A program made the position numbers and the translations under genes. DNA of 64,000 nt, from positions 186,001-250,000 of the forward strand of contig CAWBNK010000001.1 in NCBI GenBank assembly GCA_963790065.1, written 5' to 3'. Below, piece by piece: positions 9,264-17,526 of this stretch (the first letter of the stretch is position 1; every line of letters begins with the position of its first letter). A model generated the notes under the pieces. It made no database searches. It saw only the letters and a program-made list of their open reading frames with translations, and was not told where the DNA came from. This DNA is from Palsa-504 sp963790065. Lineage in GTDB: Bacteria > Actinomycetota > Actinomycetes > Streptosporangiales > Streptosporangiaceae.

Positions 9264-9932
9264 GTGATATTCAGCCTAACCAGTCCGGCCGCAGGAGGTG
9301 AAATCATTTCCGCGCCCAGGGTTTCTGGGTCCACCCCGCGCCAGCGCCGGGCCGTCGCGACCCGGCAACGGCTGTACCAGGCGGCCATGGCCGAATACGC
9401 CAAGGTCGGCATGGACGCCGCCCGGGTCGAGGACATCGTCGCCGCGGCCGGAGTGAGCTGGGGGACGTTCTTCCATTACTTCCCGGCCAAGGAGGACGTG
9501 CTGCTCGACGCCGCGGCCGAGGTCTGCCGGGCGTACGCCGCCGCCACTGCGGAGGGACTCGCGGCGGGCCAGGATGTCGAGTCGGTCCTGGCCGGCGCGT
9601 TCCAAGTGCTGTTCCGCGCCGCCGTCGAAGTCGTCCCGTCCAGCGCCCTGCGCGGCAGGCTGCTTACCTACGTGGTCGGCCACCCCGGCCGGCTGACCGA
9701 TTTCCTCGGCGACGACGTGCCGCCGCCGATCACGGCGACCACCATCGTGCTGGCCGAGGGCCAGTTGCGCGGGGAGATCCGGCCCGACGAGCCCGCCGAA
9801 TCGCTGGCCGTCATCTTGCTGTACGCCGTGCTGTTCGGCGCGCGCCGGGGCGCGACCATCGGCAGGCCGCCCGGCTCCACGCCGCTCGGCCGCCTGGCCC
9901 TGGCCGTGGTGCTCCGCGGCATGCGCCCGTAG
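9264..9932 (+). CDS. TetR/AcrR family transcriptional regulator
   Basis: A regulator of up to 222 residues. The TetR DNA-binding domain (AVATRQRLYQAAMAEYAKVG, then VEDIVAAAGVSWGTFFHYF) has the usual helix-turn-helix ending in the FFHYF motif and the KEDVL helix. A divergent all-helical ligand-binding domain follows. The GTG at 9264 is the first possible conventional start but has no ribosome binding site. A strong AGGAGG at 9292-9297 points to translation starting near 9303-9306, where only ATC or ATT codons are in frame, so either a rare start or a leaderless start at 9264 is used. It is divergent from the exporter pair, which it probably represses. Confidence 0.85.
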   Translation: MIFSLTSPAAGGEIISAPRVSGSTPRQRRAVATRQRLYQAAMAEYAKVGMDAARVEDIVAAAGVSWGTFFHYFPAKEDVLLDAAAEVCRAYAAATAEGLAAGQDVESVLAGAFQVLFRAAVEVVPSSALRGRLLTYVVGHPGRLTDFLGDDVPPPITATTIVLAEGQLRGEIRPDEPAESLAVILLYAVLFGARRGATIGRPPGSTPLGRLALAVVLRGMRP

Positions 9933-9934
9933 GG

Positions 9935-10846
9935 CTAGGGCAGGTAGCCGAGCCGGCGGAGTTCCTCGCCGGCGAGCTTGTCGACCTGGCCGGCGTCTTC
10001 GCCGCTGAGCTCCGGTCCCGGCGGGCGTCGTGCGCGTCCGCGTTGACGGGAGGAGCGAGCCTCGTCGCGGACCTGAGCCGCCGACACCGTGGTACCGGCG
10101 AAGCGGGACAGCTCGGCCAGGGTGTCGTCGGGCCTATTCAGCAGGGACTCATATCTGATCGTCTTCAGCTGATCGGCGGGCAGGCTGTGGTGCAGCCTGG
10201 CGGCCAGGCGGACCGTCCAGCGCCAGCGCAGCGCGCACCGGGCCGCGGGCGACAGCCGCGGCCACATCTCGCGGTCGTCCTCCGACTCGATGCCGAAAAA
10301 CGGGTTGGGAAACTCGGTGTCCACGTTCACGAAACTCGGCCGGAACCAGGACATGACGACCGGGTCGGCCAGCATGCCGGCCACCACGTCGCGCCCGTCC
10401 CTGAGGACCTGGACGATCCGCGCATCGGGAAACGCGTCGGTGAGCGCTTCCGCGCAGTAGATGAGGTCCGGGCTCGCGTCGCCGAATGTCTCCAGACCCC
10501 GGACCTCGACGCACGGTCCTACGGCGTCGGCGGCGAGCCCGGCCGCCGACCGGCACTCGCGCGTGCACTCCAGGCAGCTGTGCGGGGTCACCTGCCAGCC
10601 CTGGGCGAAGGCGTCCCTGATGACGGCGGCAGCGGCCTGGGTCCGGCCCTGGTACATCGACGGCCGCCGGGCGAAGGCGTAGACCACGCGCAGCACGCTG
10701 GGCTGGCCCATCGTGACGTGCAGGCCCGGGGATGCCTTCAGCGCGCGGCCGATGAGGCCAGCTCCCGAGTGCGGCGCGCCGACCACGAACACCGGCTGGT
10801 GAACGCTACGGGAGTTGACGATAAGGATGTGACGAGCGGAGGCCAT
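9935..10846 (-). CDS. sulfotransferase family protein
   Basis: A 303-residue protein. The N-terminal strand-loop-helix FVVGAPHSGAGLIGRALKAS (about residues 20-39) is the 5'-phosphosulfate-binding loop of PAPS-dependent sulfotransferases. IVQVLRDGRDVVAGML (middle of the protein) is the 3'-phosphate-binding motif with its conserved Arg/Asp. It also has several Cys residues around CLECTRECRSAAG. Bacterial members sulfate carbohydrates, lipids or small metabolites; the acceptor cannot be told. The ATG at 10846 has only a weak CAGG upstream. Convergent with the TetR gene and upstream of nothing obvious, so probably monocistronic. Confidence 0.75.
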   Translation of the reverse strand: MASARHILIVNSRSVHQPVFVVGAPHSGAGLIGRALKASPGLHVTMGQPSVLRVVYAFARRPSMYQGRTQAAAAVIRDAFAQGWQVTPHSCLECTRECRSAAGLAADAVGPCVEVRGLETFGDASPDLIYCAEALTDAFPDARIVQVLRDGRDVVAGMLADPVVMSWFRPSFVNVDTEFPNPFFGIESEDDREMWPRLSPAARCALRWRWTVRLAARLHHSLPADQLKTIRYESLLNRPDDTLAELSRFAGTTVSAAQVRDEARSSRQRGRARRPPGPELSGEDAGQVDKLAGEELRRLGYLP

Positions 10847-10897
10847 GATCGCCTGACAGTCGGGGTCTTGTTCACGCGGGGGTCGGTCGGGATCTGC

Positions 10898-12742
10898 TTA
10901 GCCTGGCACGCTTCGGCGCTCATCCCAGCGGCCACGCCGGTGCTCCTCGGCGTGGTGGCCGAGGTTGAGGGCCGTCTGCACGAGCGGGACATGGCTGAAC
11001 GCCTGCGGCATATTACCGACAAGCCTGCCGTAACGAGGATCATACTCCTCACTCAGCAGGCCGACATCGTTACGCAGGGCGAGCAGCCGTTCGAACAGCT
11101 CGATCGCCTGCTGTGTGCGGCCGCTCAGTTCCAGCGCGTTGGCCAGCCAGAAGCTGCAGGCCAGGAAGGCTCCTTCCGAGCCCGCTAGCCCGTCCACGGC
11201 CGAGGTGCCGTCGGCCGGGAGCTCGTAGCGGCGCAGGAGCCCGTCCTGCATGAGATCCCGCTGCAGGACCTTCATGGTCGAGACGACCCTGGGATCATCG
11301 GCGGGCAGGAAACCCACGTCGGGAATCAGCAGGACGGAGGCGTCAAGCTCGGCCGCGCCGTAGTACTGCATGAACGCTCCGCGCGCGTTGTCGTAGCCGT
11401 TCTCGCATACCTCCCGCTTGATCTCGTCGCGGGTGCGCCGCCAGCGGGCCGCCAGGTCAGGTTCCCCCGCGTCGTCGGCGTAGCTGGCCGCCCGGTCGAA
11501 GGCGACCCACGTCATCACCTTGGAATGCACGAAATGCCGCCGGGGGCCCCGGACCTCCCAGAGCCCTTCGTCCGGTTCCGGCCAGTGCCGTTCGAGGAAC
11601 CGCAGTAGCGAGCGCTGCAGCGACCAGGTGTGCTGGTCATCGTGCAGCCCGGACTTGTAGCTGAGCTGCAGTGCGTCGATGACTTCCCCGTACACATCGA
11701 GCTGCAGCTGGCCGGCCGCCGCGTTGCCGATGCGGACCGGTGCCGAGCCTTCGTATCCCGGCAGCCAGTCCGCTTCCCACTCGGTCAGCCGCCGTTCCCC
11801 GGCTACGCCGTACATGATCTGGATATCCTCCGGATCTCCGGCGATCGCACGGCCCAGCCACAGCCGCCAGGCCTTGGCCTCGTCGGTGTACCCGGTGCGC
11901 AGCAGCGCCTCCAGCGTGATGGTGGCGTCACGCAGCCAGCAGTACCGGTAGTCCCAGTTGCGCACGCCACCGATGTCCTCGGGCAGTGAGGTGGTCGCGG
12001 CCGCGACGATACCGCCCGTCGGCCGGTAGGTGAGGGCCTTCAAGGTGATGAGCGACCTGACGACGGCGTCGCGGTAAGTGCCCTGGTAGGTGCAGCGTGA
12101 CGTCCATTCAGCCCAGAACTTGCTGGTGTCCTCCAGGGAACGCTGAGCGTCGAGGTGCGCCGGCTGGCCCTCATGCGAGGGCATGTAGGTGAGCACGAAG
12201 GGAACGACCTCGCCCACGGTGACCTGGAACGTCGCCGTGTGGGCTAGATCCCGGGCAGCCAGGTCAGCCGGCGTGCGCAGCCAGATCGAGTCCGGGCCCG
12301 CGATGGCCCTGATGCCGCCTTCGGTCCTGGTCACCCAGGGCACGATCAATCCGTAACCGAAGCGGACCGTCAGCCGGACGCCCATGCGGACGGTACCGCT
12401 CACGCCGGTCACGATGCGCACCAGGACCGGCGGCTGACCGTCTTCGCGCGGCGGCATGAAATCGGTCACGCGGGCGGTCCCGTCCGCGGTTTCCCAGTCG
12501 GTTTCCAGGATCAGCGTGTCACCGGCATACCGCCGGGTCGCGGCGGGCCGGCCTGACCCGTCCAGAGCGTCCGCCGGGGCGATCTGCCAGCGACCGTGGT
12601 CGGCGGTCCCGAGTATGGCCGTGAAGCACGCCTCGGAGTCGAAACGCGGCAGGCACAGCCAGTCCACCGAGCCATCAGTGCCGATCAGCGCGACCGATTG
12701 CATATCGCCGACGATGGCGTAGTCCTCGATCCGGCCGGCCAC
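10898..12742 (-). CDS. glycoside hydrolase family 15 protein (glucoamylase/trehalase-like)
   Basis: A 614-residue cytoplasmic protein. It begins VAGRIEDYAIVGDMQSVALIG followed by SVDWLCLPRFDS, the typical N-terminus of actinobacterial GH15 enzymes. An N-terminal beta domain is followed by an alpha/alpha barrel with YRYCWLRDATITLEALL and later GLLSEEYDPRYGRLVGNMPQ, which carries the Glu expected of the catalytic pair. I chose the GTG at 12742 because AGGAGG precedes it by five bases; the open frame upstream to 13057 lacks family similarity. Members hydrolyse starch fragments, isomaltose or trehalose. No signal peptide, so an intracellular role in glycogen or trehalose turnover is likely. Confidence 0.88.
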   Translation of the reverse strand: MAGRIEDYAIVGDMQSVALIGTDGSVDWLCLPRFDSEACFTAILGTADHGRWQIAPADALDGSGRPAATRRYAGDTLILETDWETADGTARVTDFMPPREDGQPPVLVRIVTGVSGTVRMGVRLTVRFGYGLIVPWVTRTEGGIRAIAGPDSIWLRTPADLAARDLAHTATFQVTVGEVVPFVLTYMPSHEGQPAHLDAQRSLEDTSKFWAEWTSRCTYQGTYRDAVVRSLITLKALTYRPTGGIVAAATTSLPEDIGGVRNWDYRYCWLRDATITLEALLRTGYTDEAKAWRLWLGRAIAGDPEDIQIMYGVAGERRLTEWEADWLPGYEGSAPVRIGNAAAGQLQLDVYGEVIDALQLSYKSGLHDDQHTWSLQRSLLRFLERHWPEPDEGLWEVRGPRRHFVHSKVMTWVAFDRAASYADDAGEPDLAARWRRTRDEIKREVCENGYDNARGAFMQYYGAAELDASVLLIPDVGFLPADDPRVVSTMKVLQRDLMQDGLLRRYELPADGTSAVDGLAGSEGAFLACSFWLANALELSGRTQQAIELFERLLALRNDVGLLSEEYDPRYGRLVGNMPQAFSHVPLVQTALNLGHHAEEHRRGRWDERRSVPG

Positions 12743-12800
12743 ATCTCCTCCTGGATGGGGTGTCCCCCCTGCCGATACCGTACTAGGCGCCCGGTGCCCG

Positions 12801-12806
12801 TAGGCT
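12801..12806 (+). promoter_or_regulatory. -10 element TAGGCT for leaderless start at 12813
   Basis: TAGGCT lies exactly six bases before the ATG at 12813, and no Shine-Dalgarno sequence is present. This places the transcription start at or next to the start codon. Confidence 0.5.
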
Positions 12807-12812
12807 GGCATC

Positions 12813-13199
12813 ATGCGGCTACTACCCGACGTAGTGGGCGGCGAACCTCCGCGGCGGGGCCGCCTGCTGCTTGCCGCCGGAGCGGTGGCTGCCGCCGTGA
12901 CCGCGCTGGCTGGCTGCTCGCAGTTCGATGCCGCGCTCGGGCAGCGGCAGGCGGTCGTCACCTTCCAGGACAGCGCGTCCCTGGCGCAGCGGCTGGCGGT
13001 GCGCTCAGCCTGCAAGACACCAACCGTGGTCCCGCAGCCGCTGCCGTCTAACCTCAACTCCCCATACGCGCTGCCGCAAGTGATCTACCAGATCAACAAG
13101 GCCAGCAACGCGGACGTGGCCGTGCTGGAAGAGTGCCTGGCCAAGTTCCCCTCGGTGACCGGCGTCACGCTGCAGGATTCAAGCGACGAAGGCAACTGA
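12813..13199 (+). CDS. small secreted lipoprotein, function unknown
   Basis: A 128-residue protein. The first 35 residues form a basic n-region (PPRRGR), a hydrophobic core (LLLAAGAVAAAVTALAG) and a lipobox LAGC, so it should be diacylated on Cys and anchored outside the membrane. The mature part contains two further Cys residues (SACKTP and LEECLAKF) that could form a disulfide. It ends in an acidic tail. No known domain is recognised. The ATG has no ribosome binding site but a TAGGCT hexamer six bases upstream, suggesting a leaderless mRNA. It is divergent from the GH15 gene, 70 bases away. Confidence 0.65.
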   Translation: MRLLPDVVGGEPPRRGRLLLAAGAVAAAVTALAGCSQFDAALGQRQAVVTFQDSASLAQRLAVRSACKTPTVVPQPLPSNLNSPYALPQVIYQINKASNADVAVLEECLAKFPSVTGVTLQDSSDEGN

Positions 13200-13214
13200 C
13201 CCGGCCGCGGGAGG

Positions 13215-13697
13215 TCAGTTCGCCCACTGAGCGGTCCACTCGCCCGCCACCTGGCCGGAAATGACATTCAGCCTGTTCCAGGTGTTGATCACGGCGATGG
13301 AGACCACCACCGCGGCGAGCGCCTGCTCGTCGAAGTGCTTGGCTGCCTCCTGGTACACATCGTCAGGAATGGCCTCGGCCCGATCCGCCAGGCGCGTGCC
13401 GGCCTCGGTGAGCGCCAGCGCGGCCCGCTCGGCGTCCGTGAAGTACGGGGTGTCGCGCCAGGCGGCCAGGGTGAAGAGGCGTTGGTCGGTCAGGCCGGCC
13501 TTCCTGGCGCCGCGGGTGTGCATGTCCAGGCACACCGAACAGTCGTTGATCTGGCTGGCCCGCAGTCCGATGAGCTCGATCGTGGCCCGTGGCACCCCGG
13601 CCGCGTTCGCCGCGTCGTTCGCGGCCTTGGACAGGGCCTGCAGGGCGTCCATGACGCCGGGCACGCTGACCCCTGGGTTGGTCATCCTGGGTTCCAT
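13215..13697 (-). CDS. carboxymuconolactone decarboxylase / AhpD-like protein
   Basis: A 160-residue all-helical protein with the AhpD-type motif NDCSVCLDMHTRGARKAG at about 50-67. The CxxC plus the following His form the redox centre of AhpD alkylhydroperoxidase-like proteins. The neighbouring LFTLAAWRDTPYFTDAERAA and ALTEAGTRLAD match the common small stand-alone family. The ATG at 13697 has AAAGGAG seven bases upstream. Likely a peroxidase or thiol-redox protein in oxidative stress; the exact reductant is unknown. Convergent with the lipoprotein gene and divergent from the ABC importer operon. Confidence 0.82.
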   Translation of the reverse strand: MEPRMTNPGVSVPGVMDALQALSKAANDAANAAGVPRATIELIGLRASQINDCSVCLDMHTRGARKAGLTDQRLFTLAAWRDTPYFTDAERAALALTEAGTRLADRAEAIPDDVYQEAAKHFDEQALAAVVVSIAVINTWNRLNVISGQVAGEWTAQWAN

Positions 13698-13927
13698 CTC
13701 GGCTCCTTTATCTGGCGATCGTCGTCGCGACCTGAGTGGTATGACTCGCCAGCGGGGCCAGATGTGACAGGCGACCCTGACCGAATGGCCAGAGTCGCGG
13801 CAGCCGTCCTCGGCGGGCGACCGGAACTCCTGGGCCGATTTCCTATTTTGCCGACTCTATGTATAGTGAATCGAGCCCGTTTTCCCTATATAAATGGTAG
13901 ACATTAATGACTTCAGGAGTTTATGAG

Positions 13928-14980
13928 ATGCGACGTGTTACGGCCGCCGCGATGATCGGCGCCGCACTGCTGCTGGCGGGCTGCTCATCCTCGTCTTCGT
14001 CTTCCCCGTCATCGAGCTCGTCGGCCTCGGCTGGCAGCACCGCGAGCTCGGACGCGGCGCCGGTGACGGTCCGGCTGGGCTTTCTCGAGAACATCACGCA
14101 CGCATCCGCGCTTGTCGCGCTGAAGGAGGGTTTCTTCACCAAGGACCTCGGCTCGGCGGGGACGTTGAAGCCGACCGCCTTCAGCAGCGGGACCCAGGAG
14201 ACGACGGCGCTCCTGGCCGGCCAGCTCGACGCCGCCTACGTCGGCCCGAACCCGGCCATCAACGCCTGGCAGAAGTCCGGCGGCACCGCGATCAAGATCG
14301 TGTCCGGTGCGGCGACCGGGGGCGCGTCGGTGGTGGTCGCCAAGGGGATCAGCTCGGCGGGCCAGCTCCGCGGCAAGACACTGGCTACGCCGTCGCTCGG
14401 TAATACCCAGGACGTCGCCCTGCGCTACTGGCTGAAGCAGAACGGGCTGGCGACTACCTCGACCGGCGGCGGCGACGCGTTCGTCAAGCCGACCACGCCG
14501 AACTCGGCCGCGGTCCTGGAGTTCAAGTCGGGGCAGATCGCGGGCGGCTCCGAGCCTGCGCCCTACGACATCGAGATGGTCAGCGACGGCGGCACGGTGC
14601 TGCTCAGCGAGCCCGGCGTCACCACCCTGCTGGTCGTGACGCAGAGCTTCCTGTCCGCGCACCCGGCGGTGGTGGCGGACCTGATCAAGGCCCAGATCCA
14701 GGCGAACGACTTCATCAAGTCCAGCCCGGCCCAGGCGGAGGCGGACGCGAACGCCGAGCTTGCCGTCTACACCGGCAAGCCGCTTAAGTCGAGCCTGGTA
14801 GCCGCCTCGTTCAAGGAGATCACCTTCACCAATGACCCGGACGAGTCGTCGCTGACCAGCGACGCGTCGCAGGCCGTCGCGCTCGGCCTGCTCAAGCCGG
14901 TCAACCTGAGCGGGATCTTCGATCTCGGTCCGCTCAACCAGGCGCTAACCGCGGCGGGCGAGCCGCAGGTCGGTTCATAG
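13928..14980 (+). CDS. NitT/TauT-type ABC importer, substrate-binding lipoprotein
   Basis: A 350-residue protein with a lipoprotein signal (MRRVTAAAMIGAALLLAGC), a Ser-rich linker of about 25 residues, and a two-lobed periplasmic-type binding fold (VRLGFLENITHASALVALKE, then GQLDAAYVGPNPAINAWQ) of the SsuA/TauA/NMT1 family. Such proteins bind aliphatic sulfonates, taurine, nitrate or thiamine precursors; this sequence does not decide which. I chose the ATG at 13928 because AGGAG lies eight bases upstream; an in-frame ATG at 13907 would put residues before the signal peptide. First gene of a three-gene operon with its ATPase and permease. The upstream 200 bases are AT-rich near 13840-13910. 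Confidence 0.88.
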   Translation: MRRVTAAAMIGAALLLAGCSSSSSSSPSSSSSASAGSTASSDAAPVTVRLGFLENITHASALVALKEGFFTKDLGSAGTLKPTAFSSGTQETTALLAGQLDAAYVGPNPAINAWQKSGGTAIKIVSGAATGGASVVVAKGISSAGQLRGKTLATPSLGNTQDVALRYWLKQNGLATTSTGGGDAFVKPTTPNSAAVLEFKSGQIAGGSEPAPYDIEMVSDGGTVLLSEPGVTTLLVVTQSFLSAHPAVVADLIKAQIQANDFIKSSPAQAEADANAELAVYTGKPLKSSLVAASFKEITFTNDPDESSLTSDASQAVALGLLKPVNLSGIFDLGPLNQALTAAGEPQVGS

Positions 14981-14988
14981 GAGGGCGG

Positions 14989-15789
14989 GTGGCGGTGGTC
15001 AGGCAGGCAAATTCCGTGACGGTCATCGGCCAGCGCCCGGCGGTCGGAACGGCGTCCGTGCGGCTGGCGGGCGTGTCAAAGGTATTCGGGCGTGGCGCCT
15101 CGGCCGTCAAGGCGCTGGACCAGATCTCGCTCGAGGTCCCGCCGGGGGAGTTCACCTGCCTGATCGGGGCATCGGGCTGCGGCAAGTCCACGCTGCTCTC
15201 CCTCGTCGCCGGGCTGGAGCAGCCCACCTCGGGCGAGGTATCGGCGTCTGGCCGGGTGGCTCTCATGTTCCAGGAGCCTGCGCTGTTCCCGTGGCTCACC
15301 GCGGCGGGCAACATCGAGCTCGCCCTCCGGGCCCGTGGCGTCGGCCGGGCCGAGCGCCGGCAGCGGACCACGGAGCTGCTGGAGACGGTGAACCTGAGCG
15401 GGTTCGGCGGAAAGCGGCCGCACGAACTGTCCGGCGGCATGCGGCAGCGGGTGGCGCTGGCCCGCGCACTCGCCCAGGACGCCGACGTGCTGCTGATGGA
15501 CGAGCCGTTCGGCGCGCTGGACGCGATGACGAGGGACCTGCTGCACGATGAGCTCGACCGCGTCTGCGCTGGCCGGCAGCTGACCATCTTGTTCGTGACC
15601 CACAACGTGCAGGAAGCGGTCCGGCTCGGCGACCGGGTCGTGGTGCTGAGCAGCCGCCCGGGCCGGGTGGTCGAGGAGTTCGCCGTGCGCATCGAGCGCC
15701 CCCGGCGGATCGACTCGGCACCGGTCGCGGAATTGGCGGCACAGATTACCGACCGGCTGCGGGAGGAGATGAGCCATGCCGCCCGGTGA
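14989..15789 (+). CDS. NitT/TauT-type ABC importer, ATP-binding protein
   Basis: A 266-residue SsuB/TauB-like ATPase: Walker A GASGCGKST, Q-loop in MFQEPALFPWLT, signature LSGGMRQR, Walker B LLMDEPFGALD and H-loop VTHNVQEA. It starts at a GTG only eight bases after the binding-protein gene, with GGAGG in the gap. Its end overlaps the permease start by 14 bases. Two copies should pair with the downstream permease and couple ATP hydrolysis to import of the substrate delivered by the upstream lipoprotein. Confidence 0.9.
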   Translation: MAVVRQANSVTVIGQRPAVGTASVRLAGVSKVFGRGASAVKALDQISLEVPPGEFTCLIGASGCGKSTLLSLVAGLEQPTSGEVSASGRVALMFQEPALFPWLTAAGNIELALRARGVGRAERRQRTTELLETVNLSGFGGKRPHELSGGMRQRVALARALAQDADVLLMDEPFGALDAMTRDLLHDELDRVCAGRQLTILFVTHNVQEAVRLGDRVVVLSSRPGRVVEEFAVRIERPRRIDSAPVAELAAQITDRLREEMSHAAR

Positions 15790-16660
15790 CGACCCGACAT
15801 CGCGGCCAGCTTACGCGGAGAGGCTGGCTTGGCTCGAGTCGCTCGACGCGGAGACGCCGCCGGAACAGCGCGGGCACCGCCTGCTCAACCGCGGCTGGGC
15901 GAGCCTGTGGCCCATGGTGCTCGCCATCGCCATCGTGCTGGCCGTATGGGAAGTGATCGCCGCCAGCGGCTGGAAGAAGCTGATCTTCCCCGCGCCGGGC
16001 CCGACCCTGGCCAACCTGTGGGATCAGCTGAGAACCGGCGAGCTCTGGCACGCCATCGGCGTCACCGGCCTGCGCGCCGTCATCGGATTCGCGTTCGCGG
16101 TAGTGATCGGCTCGGTCATCGGCGCGCTGGTCTCGCGGATCCCGCCCCTGCGGGCGGGCATCGGCTCGCTGATCACCGGGCTGCAGACTTTGCCGTCGAT
16201 CGCCTGGTTCCCGTTCGCGATCATCCTGTTCGGCATCACCACCACCACCATCTTGTTCGTCATCATCCTTGGTGCGGCCCCGTCGATCGCCAACGGCCTT
16301 ATCGCCGGCGTGGACTACACCCCGCCGCTGCTGCTGCGGGCGGGCAAGATGATGGGGCTGCGCAGGCTTTCGCTGTACCGGTACCTGATCCTGCCGGCCT
16401 CGCTGCCCGCCTTCGTGGCCGGGCTGCGGCAGGGCTGGGCCTTCGCGTGGCGCAGCCTGATGGCGGGCGAACTGCTGGTTACCATCGCGGGCCAGCCGTC
16501 CCTGGGCGTGCTGCTGTCGACGGACCAGGCCCAGGCTGACATGGAAAGCGCTACCGCGATCATCATCGTGATCTTGATCCTGGGCATCATCGTGCACACG
16601 CTGTTCGGGATGGCAGACAAGGCCATCCGCCGCCGCTGGGGCCTGACCGGCAATGTCTAG
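15776..16660 (+). CDS. NitT/TauT-type ABC importer, permease
   Basis: A 294-residue membrane protein. After a 45-residue cytoplasmic N-terminus there are six predicted membrane helices, for example LWPMVLAIAIVLAVWEVIA and AIIIVILILGIIVHTLFGMA. The coupling-helix EAA-like loop around LLRAGKMMGLRRLSLYRYLI fits the SsuC/TauC family. It overlaps the ATPase gene by 14 bases, the usual order for this transporter class. Convergent with the sugar isomerase operon; no clear terminator is visible in the 35-base gap. Confidence 0.9.
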   Translation: MPPGDDPTSRPAYAERLAWLESLDAETPPEQRGHRLLNRGWASLWPMVLAIAIVLAVWEVIAASGWKKLIFPAPGPTLANLWDQLRTGELWHAIGVTGLRAVIGFAFAVVIGSVIGALVSRIPPLRAGIGSLITGLQTLPSIAWFPFAIILFGITTTTILFVIILGAAPSIANGLIAGVDYTPPLLLRAGKMMGLRRLSLYRYLILPASLPAFVAGLRQGWAFAWRSLMAGELLVTIAGQPSLGVLLSTDQAQADMESATAIIIVILILGIIVHTLFGMADKAIRRRWGLTGNV

Positions 16661-16695
16661 GACCGGCAGCGTCTAGCAGCGGACTGGGATCAGGG

Positions 16696-17526
16696 TCACC
16701 GCCAGGAGATGCCCTGTTCGTTCAGCAGAAATTTCAGAGCCTGCGCGGCCCGAACGAACTCCTGCGGGCCGCTAAAGCCGCCGAAGCGGCCGGCCTGGGC
16801 CAGGTGCGGCTCGAGTGACATGAAACCCGCGAAGCCCGAGTCGCGGAGGGCGGCCAGCGTCTCGGCCAGCTGCCCGTCGCCCTGCCCGGCCGGGACGACC
16901 TCGCCGGTCGCGGCCAGCACGTCCTTGACCTGCAGGTAGACCAGGTGGGGCCGGAGCAGGCCGTACGCGTCGGAGAACGGCCTGACGCCGCACTGGACGA
17001 AGTTGGCCGGGTCGAAGGTGGCCTGCAGGGCGGGGGAGCCGACCGCGGTGATCAGGTCGGCGCACCGGCCGGGGACGTCACCGTAGATCTCCTTCTCGTT
17101 CTCGTGGGCCAGGATCAGGCCGCGCTCCTCGGCGATCCGGGTCAGGGCGCCCATGCGGTCGATCACCTCGCCGCGGTACTGCTCCGGCGGCAGGCCCGCC
17201 GGGATGAAGAAGGAGAAGACCCGGACCAGCCGGGTGCCGAGCTCGCCGGCCACGTCGGCCACCCGGCGCATCCGGTCCAGCTCAGGAGGCAGCGGCGCAC
17301 CGATGGGAATCTTGCCGATGGGGGAGCCGATCGCGGAGACGCGCACCCCAGCCTCGTCCAGGGCCCCGCGGAAGGCGGCCAGGTGCTCGGCGGTGAAGTC
17401 GGCCACGTTCACCGACCAGGCGCTGCGCAGCTCGAGATGGGAGATGGATTCGGCCGCCAGGGTGGCCAGCTGGGCTTGCGGATCGGGCGAGATCTCGTCG
17501 GCGAAGCCGGTCAGGATAACGCTCAC
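16696..17526 (-). CDS. sugar phosphate isomerase/epimerase family protein
   Basis: A 276-residue TIM-barrel protein of the xylose isomerase-like AP endonuclease 2 superfamily. It has the N-terminal strand VILTGFADEISPD, LAHENEKEIYGDVPGRCADL with the metal-binding Glu, ATFDPANFVQCG with Asp/Asn, and FMSLEPHL near the C-terminus, which supplies another Glu. These residues are the divalent metal ligands of IolE/DTE-like isomerases. It starts with GTG at 17526, overlapping the stop of the oxidoreductase gene by 4 bases (GTGA). Last of three coupled genes; it probably interconverts a keto-sugar or inositol-like intermediate made by the oxidoreductase. Confidence 0.82.
   Translation of the reverse strand: MSVILTGFADEISPDPQAQLATLAAESISHLELRSAWSVNVADFTAEHLAAFRGALDEAGVRVSAIGSPIGKIPIGAPLPPELDRMRRVADVAGELGTRLVRVFSFFIPAGLPPEQYRGEVIDRMGALTRIAEERGLILAHENEKEIYGDVPGRCADLITAVGSPALQATFDPANFVQCGVRPFSDAYGLLRPHLVYLQVKDVLAATGEVVPAGQGDGQLAETLAALRDSGFAGFMSLEPHLAQAGRFGGFSGPQEFVRAAQALKFLLNEQGISWR

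Noticed and set aside
10043..11188. A 381-codon plus-strand frame opposite the sulfotransferase and GH15 genes
   Set aside because: No domain and biased composition; shadow frame.
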